From Enoplolaimus lenunculus (taxonomy: Eukaryota > Nematoda > Enoplea > Enoplida > Thoracostomopsidae): DNA of 64,000 nucleotides. The stretch lies in assembly GCA_030248215.1 (NCBI GenBank), contig JASANG010000403.1:186001-250000 (forward strand), written 5' to 3'. The position numbers were made by a program, and so were the translations under genes. The stretch's first letter is position 1. The number at the start of each line of letters is the position of its first letter. This document shows, piece by piece, positions 46,021 through 56,700 of this stretch. The notes under the pieces were generated by a model, which saw only the letters and a list, made by a program, of their open reading frames with translations, had not been told where the DNA came from and made no database searches.

Positions 46021-46614
46021 GGGTTGGGATTTATAATAAACATTTACCGGCCGCATTTCACTAAATCAGAGCGATAAGCATACATCGAGGAAAGAACATA
46101 ACAGGCGATACAGGATACAGGCTTAAGTCAAAATCACGAACTTCTCACATACCTTACAATCCGCACTGTTTGCACAGTACTTTTGCGGTCCATAAACTTT
46201 CGAACCGTTTTAAAATTCATACAGGTAAAGTTATGACCAACTTGTCGAGAGCTATACAATAGAATCATGTTCGCTAAATTCTTAGGAGTTCATATTTCAA
46301 CTTGTACCCGTCTCCATTGCCGCTTTTAGGGGCTGCTTGTTACATTTGCTATAGTCGAATACTTTCTCCCTACAATTGCTGCGCGGCAGGTATAACCGTC
46401 AGTATAGGCAACATCATTTATATCTTCAGTATAAATAATACATGTAAAATATTTAAACATTACATTTTAAGTATTTTGCAATACATAGGCGTCGATTGAT
46501 GCCTGCTGTGTCCAAACATTTTACTGACATATCTCTTGCTGTATATTAAAAAATCCATCCTTTTTCATTTGCTGTTCCTGCTTTCACACAGCAAGCGCAA
46601 ATTGAAACTTAGTA

Positions 46615-47052
46615 GTGGCCCGAATAAGAGGGGGACTGATATTTATTTGGCCTCTCCAGAGGGTACCCTACTTGTTATTCGGTTACGAACTGTTATTTAT
46701 TTTTAACCGACGCCCGCCGCCCTTCGTTACTGATATATATCCGGTACTGCAATTATCCGTTGAATAAAACGTTTATTTGTCCTGTGGCAATAGCTTGAGC
46801 GATAATGCAAGGTTTTACTTAGGAATGTACTTTCAAAATTTAAGTACGCTTTAAAGTTTCGAACTCAAATTATTTGGTCCTGGAGTCATTTATGCGCTAC
46901 AATTAGGGTTAATTGACGTTTATGGACTCTAATTAGGGTTTAGGGACTCCAGCCGCTACGGACCCTTATTAGGGATACGGACTCCAATTGATTCGGACTC
47001 AAAATGGGGACCCCCTTCCTTTTATTACCCCTCCCCCTCTTATTCGGGTCAA
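46615..47052. mobile_element. Family A MITE, copy 3
   Basis: A 438-bp element with ends GTGGCCCGAATAAGAGGGGG and its inverse, and TA outside both ends (46613-46614 and 47053-47054). It is the best-preserved copy and serves as the family reference. Confidence 0.85.
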
Positions 47053-47516
47053 TACAGTATTTTTTGTGTTTTTAACAAAAAACATCAGCACCATCTGCTA
47101 TACCTTGTATAGGTAAAGCAAACGTCTTAATGGTTTGCGTAAATTTTACAGCAGTTTTTTTGTCAATTAAGCAGCCATAAATTTTTAGATACATTTGATG
47201 TCGGCGCAAAATATAACAAACACTCTGCAATTTTTAATTAGCGTGTTTCCATTGCAAGATCTAAATATTGTTTTAGGTCAACTGCTATACGATATCTTAA
47301 AACTTTCACCCCTACATGGTTAGTTTTAGTAATGTTGCAAATTATAAAACAACAAAGCGGTAAATATTCGACCTATAAAACAACACGCAGCTAAAATCAC
47401 AAAAAATGTCGAAAAATGTTTTGTTTAATATATAAACAAGTCAACCAGCTTGTCGGAAAATTCCTAAATTGCGAAATTTCAACATACAAATTACAATTAG
47501 CTACTATGCATTATAC

Positions 47517-47707
47517 GGCCAATGTTACTTTAAGGGGAGTAACAGCAGATTAAGCGTATTCTTAAGCCTATAAGCCTAAGCCTAAGCGTTTCAAAGACGA
47601 GTTCCTAAGCATAAGCCTAAGCCTAAGCAAAAATGCAATCTAGAATCTAAACCTACTTTTATAGACTCACCAGAAACCTGGACGCCCCTTAAAGTAACAT
47701 GGGCCCG
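47517..47707. mobile_element. Family B MITE, copy 4
   Basis: A 191-bp element flanked by TTATAC on both sides (47511-47516 and 47708-47713). The ends are inverted and nearly perfect: GGCCAATGTTACTTTAAGG and CCTTAAAGTAACATGGGCC. The interior has GCCTAAGCCTAAGC runs, inverse in orientation to copy 1. Confidence 0.85.
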
Positions 47708-48071
47708 TTATACAATTGTACGAAAAATGCACTACACATATTTGACGTTATTTTTAGATGTCGTAAAAAATACTGAAGTAGACTTACACATCTTTTAGCT
47801 TAGCAAAACAATTTTCCGGTTTCTCTGGTGTGATCAAATTTAGGCTTAATAGTTTATTTTTTTACAATCCCGCTGTTATTTAAAACAACTGGGTACAAAT
47901 GAAGGTGATTTTACGGATCTGGGCTTGATAGAATTTTTATTGAAGGTTGCGGCATTTTGGGAAGGAACATTTTTTCGCATTGTTATAAAAGTTACGCTTT
48001 CGACGGGTTTATTTTGTAAATTTGTGTAAAGTCTAGAAGCTTTCATTGCCAAAACTTCTACAGTTACGTTG

Positions 48072-48372
48072 GTGTCCCGAATGAGGGGGTCTGAGATTTA
48101 TTTGATCTCTCGAGAGGGAACCCTGTGTTGTTCGGTTACGGATTGTTATTTCATTTAACCAGCCCTTCATTGCCTTTTGTTACTGATATATATCCGGTTT
48201 TATAACTATTTGTTGAATCAAAAGTGTAAAATGTGTTGTATCAAAAACTTGACCAAATAGAGCAAGGTTATACTTACTTAGTAATGTATTTCCAAAACTT
48301 AAGTATGCTTTAAAGATTCAAACTCAACTTTATTTGGTTCTGGAGTCATTTATGTACTACAATAAGGGACAA
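48072..48372. mobile_element. Family A MITE, 3'-truncated copy 4
   Basis: Matches copy 3 from its left end (GTGTCCCGAATGAGGGGG) for about 300 bp, then stops. It ends about 70 bp before the first visible exon of the lyase-like gene, so it sits in that gene's promoter or first intron. Confidence 0.7.
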
Positions 48373-48438
48373 TTGACATTTATATAAACTGACTTGCTGC
48401 ATAAATATGCCGCTTTTATGGTTAAATAGCATTTTAGG

Positions 48439-51400
48439 ATGGAACAACATGGCTGTGAATTTAAGCCGCGGCCTGAGTTAGTAAATGAATTATCGGTATT
48501 GAAACAAATTTCTAACGACGGCATTTCATACATTGACATTCCTTACTTGGTCGCAAACGATGAAACGATTAAAGGATTTGGACACTTGTTTCCTTTTGAT
48601 GAATTCGAAACGTATTTGGTCAAGGTAGGTAACATAACACATGAAAATTAATGCTAAATATATGTCGTGTTCCAAACACCAGGGTTCCAAAACAGGAATA
48701 TAATGTAGTCTGACTAGCAAAATCGCAACCAATAGAATTTGGATACGTTCCTGATCCATGGTTTTAAAACATTTAAATTAGCGACAATGTTTGCTAACAG
48801 AGTTTGATCAAATTGTATTATAGTTAACACACACGCATGTCATGGGGCAAAAATTTTCAACTACACTCCACGAGAATTTTTTGTTGGGATTCCCATGCGG
48901 ATCGCTAGCGGCGACGCCGAGTTGCGAACAAAATGACATATGAACCAAAATTAAAATTTTAAAACTTACTTTTGAAAGTGTTAAAGTTGTGAACAGTTTG
49001 AACATTAGAAGCACAGTTGTAGAAACTCGAGGCAATCAGTCAAAGTATTTATTATTTATACCAAAATTTCAAACGTGAAATGATGACGTCACAAATCTTG
49101 CAACATTGCACATCTTTGTGTTGTGGCAGATTATCCCATGGCCGGCACCGGCTACTTGCGAATTTGAATCGAGAGGCATTTCGAGCGGCGTCCGTGAAGG
49201 CAAATTTATTTGCAACTGGAGCGACAATAAATGTTACGCAGTGAACGAAGGTGTAAACGGTAGGTATGAGGTTGGAATACGAAGCGCTTGTAGCGAACAC
49301 ATCTACACGTGGTACGCAAATTATCATGCAGATGGAAACCAAACGTTTTGCTCTCCGAACCGACAACCGTTTGTTCTTGTGCTGGGCAAGCCTGCGTCCG
49401 ACTTCGATATAAGTCCACTTGACTTTGTAGCGTTTTATTTCGATGGGAACAGTTGTTTTGATATTAATGCCGGAGTTTATCATCAAGCTGCATTCCCAGT
49501 CTCGAGATCGGGTGACCGAAGTGAACGGTTAACTCTGCTTACGAAACAAGGCGCAGTTCATAGTGTGATTGAAATTCAAACGTTTAGTGAATTTGGAGTT
49601 TATATGAGAATTGCAAACGCGTTCAGCAAGATTCCAGCGCAAGACGAACAGCTTCCGCAATGGTTTATTGAACGAGAAAAAAAGAAACCAGCGTTTGATG
49701 TGAAAAATGAGTACGCAAATCATGCAATCGAAAGCGATCTTGCACAGCGCAATGGCGTTGCAATTAGCAATCATGCAAACCGGCGTTTTGTTTACGTTAA
49801 CTGCAGCGATAAACAAGCAATGTTGCGGTACGACAAATTGTTTGTTTGCAGTGAAAAACTTCTACCTGTTTCTGTGCAATGTTGGCCTTCCAGGGTAAGT
49901 GTTCAGATGATTCGGATGTTTTTTGTGTATTTTTGCAATATTTTCTACACAAGATCTAAACGCATGAAAAGCAGTGTACTATAAAAAGATGTCTATGATT
50001 ACAGTGACAATGCCAAGATTATACTTAAGGACGATATAACATACATTAAGGCCCAGTAAGTGGCACGGTCTTTGATTTCTAGGCCCTATAAAGTTATTCT
50101 GAAACATGGCAAAGGTTATTTCTATCCAGAAATTTCAGGATGGGATATATCTAGCTTCAATTCCTCCTCTTATATACCCCCAAAGTCAAGTTTCCAGACT
50201 TAAATATATTAAAAATAGGTTCGTTTTGTATCTCTGTGCACAAGTTTGGTTGTTTTCAAAGTTTCAATAAAGCGGGGCAAAATGCTTGTAGGAATGGTTG
50301 TTAGCATTATAGCGATGTTGAATTTTTGCTAGCACAAAGAGCACGATGCCGACGCATGTTTTTGTACTTAAACTCCTTAAATAGATTACTTTGAACCCAG
50401 GGAAATTCTAAAAATTGATTGTGTCTTGCAACACTGGGCCCTAACTCAGACTGATCAAATCCTGAGCTACGCATGGAGCTCATTATAGCAGTAACGCGCT
50501 GTAAAATACGACTGGCTAGACACGTGCGTACATGGTCAGGAATTTTTATTGTAAGCGGCATAGGCAAGCGTTAGTTACAGTAATGACTGGGTGTATACTC
50601 TTATAAACACAGGGATGTTGGTAATTTTTATTTCCAATTTCTAAGTTATATGGTACGATGTGTAACTGACATGTATCGGTATCAGTATCCCAAATATTGA
50701 TATCGGTATTCGGTATTTTGCAGTATATATAGGTATATATATCGGTTCGACACTATAAGAAAACCACACCAGCGAAGCGAGTTAGAAGCTAGAAGCAGGG
50801 CGTATCCGGATATCCGTTTCCGTTTCCGGTAAAAATCGGTGTCTGTTTCCGTTTCCGTCATATAGAAATAACAGAAATTACGTTATTTTTACATTCAAAA
50901 TTAGTTATAAATCACGTATATATCTCGCAATTTTTTGTTACAGATATGCTGTAATTGTTCAAAGTAAAATAAGAATGACGAAAATTATCCAAAACTTTAC
51001 AAATTTCGATGCATCCGCCATTTTTTGAAATATTCGAAAGACCGGCGAATTTATGCACGCCTCAATTGCGTTGGCAGAAAAATAAAACATTTTTGAAACT
51101 TATCCGTTTTACGTTGATGTTTCCGTTATTTTGATCACTATCCGTTTCCGTTTCCGTTATTTTTACTAACCGTTTACACTCTGGCTAGAAGTAATTTTAA
51201 TATTAAATTCGTTTCAATTAAACTGCTACAAAAAGTTTCTTGGTTAATTGATTTGGATAAGTCCCCCTGATTACACCTGGCTAGAATATTTTGGTGATTA
51301 AGGTTAAACATCTAAGTTTTTTGAGAGCGAGCGCAGCGAGCGAGATTTTTTCGGCTCTTAACAGAACGTTATTGTTGTTGTTGAGCGTTCTATTTTTAAA

Positions 51401-51998
51401 AAATTTATTGTCTATCCAAAAAAACTTCGGGCACCATATGTCACTATGACGTAATCAAAAAATAAAACGATGGTTCATCATCTATATGCAGGGTCGCAAC
51501 GTGTTCCATGGAGACGAAGCTGGTTCCGTAAGAAGCGTTCAAACTTTTGCTTGGTTAAGTGATTCTAACGACAAATATCGGCTGATGAAAGACGGCAAAA
51601 CGGATTGCAGAGTATCTTACAAAGATGACATTATCGAAATTGGAATGTTACGCTGTCAACTAGATTCCAGTGCTGTATATCAATGTAATCAAAACGAGAC
51701 AGATGAAGAATTTTTGATGGTAATTGTTATGCCACCAAATATGAGTTATGAAGGCAAAGGAAATACCGTGCTAGATATACACGGTTTGAATACAGAGGAG
51801 CAAGTTCATGTGATTGTGACCAAGATATGTAACGATCAGAGTATTGCTGTGATGCAAGGAGTTTGGCATTCAACACCAATACTTTTGAAGTGCCCATCCG
51901 CCATTTCCATGTGCAATTGTCACGGCAAAGTCAATTGTGTTATAACAAAACAACTAGAGCTCGGCATTTCGTTGAACAAAACACAGTGGAGCGAATAA
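48439..51998 (+). CDS. Protein with two ureidoglycolate-lyase-like domains
   Basis: Three exons, 48439-48624, 49130-49894 and 51492-51998, give 485 aa with all phases closing. Domain 1 (about 30-225) shows KGFGHLF (45-51), a FCSPNRQPFVLVLG strand (135-148), DINAGVYHQAAFPV (173-186) and KQGAVHSVI (201-209). This order recalls the AllA/ureidoglycolate lyase family (EC 4.3.2.3, ureidoglycolate to glyoxylate and urea, the last step of allantoin breakdown). Domain 2 (about 270-475) repeats the plan in diverged form: EEFLMVIVMPP (389-399), MQGVWHSTPIL (438-448) and HGKVNCVITK (461-470). A Lys-rich linker (about 225-265) separates them. No signal peptide was seen. TTTTAG lies just before the ATG, so a 5' exon is possible. 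Catalysis is not proven; domain 2 may be structural. Intron 2 carries a hAT-like MITE. The 3' end converges on SIN3. Confidence 0.72.
50796..51183. mobile_element. hAT-like MITE with perfect 8-bp target duplication
   Basis: A 388-bp element with ends CAGGGCGTATCCGG and CCGTTTACACTCTG. It is flanked on both sides by GCTAGAAG (50788-50795 and 51184-51191), an exact 8-bp duplication as hAT transposases make. The interior repeats CCGTTTCCGTT. It lies in intron 2 of the lyase-like gene and is probably the youngest of its group here. Confidence 0.9.
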
Positions 51999-52079
51999 CC
52001 CTCTCGCTCAGAGTATACTAGAAGGAACTAAATACTATAATATATAAGCAACATATACACTGTAAGCAATATGCGCAGT

Positions 52080-52250
52080 GCAAAATCTCTACAAGACATG
52101 AGAGCCCCCTCGGGCTCGAGCGTCAAGCTCCTATGTATAGCTCACTGGTCATCGTAAACGCCTCTCATCCGTGAGACTGGAATTCGAATCTTACCTTGAA
52201 ATTACGTCTCATTTGAAATTGAAGACATTCATGTGAGAAAGGGTTAATTA
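52080..52250 (+). mobile_element. tRNA-derived SINE-like repeat, second copy
   Basis: Leader GAGAGCCCCCTCGGGCTC, A-box-like TATAGCTCACTGGTC and B-box-like GGAATTCGAATCTTA, ending GAGAAAGGGTTAA. It is a relative of 16700-17008 and lies just past the stop of the lyase-like gene, probably in its 3' UTR or downstream. Confidence 0.6.
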
Positions 52251-52424
52251 TTATCGTGGGATTTTATTGTAATTGCTTGTGTGGACTTTATGTGGAATAT
52301 AAATTTACTGGAAAACTATACGGTTCACCTATACAATTAAACTCAAACAAGAATAATCGCCCAAGAAATCAGCTAAGTAACAACAATAAGCAAAAGCCGC
52401 CGCATAGTGTAACTTTTCAACTAG

Positions 52425-52740
52425 ATAAATGATTATGGAGGCTGGCTACCCCAGCCCCCATTTCGAGTTGATTTGCATATTTTTGTGTCCCGGGTGTCTC
52501 AGGCACCTTAGGGACACACATTTTCGCCATTGCAATAAACTAACAACAACAACGACAACAATATTAACACCCGCAAACCCCTATCTAAGACATTTGGCGC
52601 ACAAGGACAACAAAAGTATATAAGTTCTAAGAGAGACTAGGCGGAGCCGGAGACTCCCTTAAGGTGTGGTTTTAGGTTTGGATTTAGATTTTAGTTTTTA
52701 GGTTGAAATATATTTAGGAGTGGCACAGCCAACTAAAATT
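52425..52740. repeat. Interspersed repeat with GTT microsatellite, copy 2 (inverted)
   Basis: Inverse of the repeat at 44990-45450, with the microsatellite read here as AAC/GAC units. Shared blocks include AGTTCTAAGAGAGACTAG and CTTAAGGTGTGGTTTTA. Confidence 0.7.
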
Positions 52741-52959
52741 GCACTCGCACAAATTCCTTTTACTTTGACATATAAGTTAAAATGCATGCTCAAAAAGAAA
52801 TACAATCAAGTCAATATATGCTCGCAAAAAGAGTCGTGTTCTACATTTTAAAAATACAGCATTATTTTTTCAATAGTTTATGTAGAAAAAAAATTAGCAA
52901 TTTCGGATAACATAACAATCCAATTTTCTTATAGCTAAAGGCGATGAGGGCCAAACAAT

Positions 52960-53757
52960 TTGCCGCGGGAGTTAACTATAAGTTTTAGACTATTTTTTGC
53001 TTAGGTTTAGGAATATGTTTATTCATACGCTGGAGCTTTGGTTTAGGCTAGGAATGTGTTTTATACACTGTTACGGCCATCATTAATATATTGACCCACC
53101 TAACGCCCAATCCGCGCGTAGGGTGCACAATGAAACAACTAAAACAACATTTCCCCCATATAACAAACTTCAGGCTTATGAGTTATCCACGTTATATTGT
53201 CTACTCTACTGTAAAAATTGTACCCACTTGCGAGCCCTTAAGTTCCTAATTGCAGTGTTTATAAATTATATGTCCAGAAGTCACCCACACTATGCGTACA
53301 CCCGGCTGACAACAGAGAGTCCCTCTGAACAGCGTATACTTTGTCACACTATCGCACATACAGATGCCGCTTTGTCAATACGTTATACAAAGGACAGTTG
53401 TTTTGTCCTGAGTCTCTCAGAAGGACATTCGCTTATTTCGTAACACAAAGTCTGTCCGAAGGGACTCTGTTACGCAAATATAGAGTCTGTGCGAAAGAAC
53501 TCTTACTGTCAGACACTGTGTCCAAACAGTGTCCACACTGTCCCTACTTCCTCCGAAGGGACTATTACCATAACAGACTAGATATGTATGCCTTCTGTAA
53601 AGTCCAAATATCCCGAAAACAGTATTGTTTTGTACCTCCCTTGCAGACAAGTGGGTGGACAATTTTACAGTAGCGTAGACAGTATAATGTAGATGACCCT
53701 TTAAGCAAACGCTGAAGCATAAAGTATTTTTCTATGCACAAGCGGTGATTTTTTAAA
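52960..53757. other. Short intergenic stretch between convergent genes
   Basis: About 52970-53080 is a decayed TTAGGC-type repeat (TTTTTGCTTAGG, then AGGAATATG). The rest contains GAAGGGACT motifs but no recognisable gene. The 3' ends of the lyase-like gene and SIN3 both point into this region. Confidence 0.4.
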
Positions 53758-56700
53758 TTATCGCTCGTCAACACACGCAGCTGGGGATGCAGTAGCGGAC
53801 CGCATATTGCCTTTTCGGCGAGCATAGCGATAGTACATGCGATACGGCGGACGTGTCCAGTCGCCCTCTTCGACGCGAAACATTCTTTCGGTAGAGCTGG
53901 TAGCGCCATTCTTTATACCGGTCATGATTCTTGGCTTGCTGTCATTTTCCGCGACTTCAGGTTTAATATTTTCCGACCGCGGCGGTACATCTTCAGTATT
54001 TTCAATTTCGATGTCGTTCTTAACTCGGTGCTTTGATTCTGGCTCCTGACCCATACTTACCACATCGCCATCGTTGCAGCGTCCGTCAACTAACCAGTCA
54101 CAAATGCTTTGTGAATGGGCCGAAGTGACGTTGGTTCCCACCCATTGGTCCACCCACGTTGTAAGACGCTGATATCGTGACTCGGTAACGTTTCTATGAC
54201 ACTAAAATAGCATGACCCACGTCAATTTTATGGATGCCGGCCTGCCCACATGCAGTCAGAAAGACTAACGAGCCCAGAAACTGGAACGCTACGACTTAGG
54301 ATTAGGCTTATGTTTAAAGCGAGGCTTAGTAGGCAGACCCGCATAGTTAACATGGGCCAATAGCACAATAAAAGCGGTGTGATAATTGCATATCCCACAG
54401 AAAACAGTACTAAATGAAAGAAACTCTCGTCGTTATGTTTACTGGTACTCTCATTATAAATTCCCGATAACGGGCAAAATTTTTTCTGTTAAAAATGCTT
54501 GGAGTTCACGAACAAGTACAGTGTACAAACAATTTATTTTCTTAACAAAACTTTGTTTTCTGGATGCAAACTGGTCGCGCGAACAAAGCGTTAAAACTCT
54601 GATCAAATCGAAAAAAAATTGGAAACCCAACATATCACTTATTTCTACCTGCGCAAATCATTTTAGTAATCCGAATTGGACTGTAAACTTACCGAACGTG
54701 CCTTTTTCACTGAGCCTCGACGATACATAAGAAAACCGGTACCAGCTACAATTTGAAGCTTCTGGCGGAATCTGCGTTTCAAAATTGCTTGTTCATTGTC
54801 AAGAATAATCAACTGTTCTCGTTTTTCATCATCCTCTTCAATGTCCAAGCTACTTTTCGCGTTATTGCTTGACGATTTTAGCTCAGTTTCGGATGTTTCG
54901 TTCTAAATCAATTTGTTTAAACAGTTAAATTTTCCTTACATTTATTTTTAGGACTAATTAAAACATATAAATAAATTTTTTAAAGCGAAACTATTTTTGT
55001 AAACCAAAATTATTCGAACAAAAGTTTAATCTCAGAAAAAGACGTGACACTTGCTACCATCCCCGTGTATTTATGCATAAGTAACTAAAATGTATGACAG
55101 AAGTAATTGAGTTGATACTTGTTCGACTAATTCCGGAAAGCATTGTTTTGCAGATTTTCAGAATATGTCTTGCATTTTGCACCGCAATCAACAAATGTTT
55201 GTTTAGCAAAATTTAGTGGCGTACCAGAGAAATGAATTTGTTCGATCAAACCCACTTCGACTTTTTAATGCCCGCGGCGCACTGGAGAAACGAATTTGTA
55301 CGATCAAACCCACTTCGGCTTTTTAATGCCCGCGGCGCACTGATCTTTATGCACTTACGTCAATAGATCAGAAAAGAAAAGTATTATAAAATAACACAAA
55401 TATTATAACTCTGTAGAATATCGTCCATCAGGATAGCAATTCGCTGAGCCTACCAATCACAATGACTAACACAAATCAACCAAGTATTCTAGAAACCAAC
55501 TACGACGAGGGATTACTGCGTTTGTTTTCTGCGTTCCTTTTGACATTATTTCTCAAGAAGCACCCACCTGTTTAACCTGTTCAACAATTTCGAAAGCAGG
55601 TTTCGAAGCATGAGGCGGCGTTTCTGCTTTGACTTCAGTTGCTGTCGTCGCAGAAGAAAGTTTTTCTACTGGCCCTTTTTGATTAAGGTCACATTTCTTC
55701 TGAGAAAGAGATTCGTTTTCTGTTCGTGCAGCAGGAGATTCCTGAAAGTAATCAAAATAAAAATTTTCTCTACTAAACCACATTAATTCGTACTAGTAAT
55801 CAAAATAAAAATTTTCTCTACTAAACCACATTAATTCGTACTGCCAATTCAGCGACTTTTAAACCATGAAAAACCAATGAGCGACAATTCCTAAAATCTA
55901 AAGCTTTTACACTTAGCGCACATAGTAGGTATTTGGTGTAGAAGCAAACCAAAAGGCGGTTCCCGATATCAGCGTCTTGACGACAGACGAACAGACATCC
56001 ACCTTTCAAACATAGATCGTTTCGCTAGACGCTGAGCGTTACACAGCCTTGCTTCGCTCAAATACACTAGCACGCACTCCCACACCTTTGTTTCTATTCC
56101 AACCGGTGGCGAACTCTGTTTCTCTTGTGCGGTTTGATTGCTGGAATGTTGTTTAATTTCAAAATTTTTCACAGTTGCTTTTTCAACCGCTTTTGCCGTC
56201 TCCTTCTTCGAATCCTGGTTTTGTAGTTCATCAATTCCGCTATTTCTGAAGCCCCGCTTCAAATTTCTGCAACAGTAATTCATGCATTGAAAAGTGACAA
56301 CGGACAAGAAAACATTTACTTCGTTTGACGCATTACAATACATATCATTGAATAAATGAATCCTGAATTGTGCTAAGCAATACATGAATACGTGCCGATT
56401 CATCTCCTACAATTTATTAATCATTAAGTTAAATCCGTTAATTATTCTGTATTAACAATAAAATCAACTGTCAACAATCATACAGTTAAAATATACCTGG
56501 CTAAAAAGAGAGGGCGTTCCTTCTGCTTGGCTAAATTTAATGCATCGTTGATCGAAGGATGTGTGTTCAAATACTTTTCGATATATTCTGACCAAAGTTG
56601 CCCTGCAACAAAAACGTTAATTCGTTGACTTATTGCACGAAAGAAAATGAACAATAATGTTAATTAAAACACTTCAAACTAGCACTCGCACGTGTTATTA

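Noticed and set aside
49052-49486. 144-codon minus-strand open frame opposite the lyase-like exon
   Set aside because: Shadow of exon 49130-49894; the plus-strand frame has splice sites, phase and family motifs.
53123-53673. Plus-strand open frames of ~106-110 codons
   Set aside because: They overlap each other in different frames, lack protein-like motifs and sit in repetitive GAAGGGACT-bearing sequence between convergent genes.
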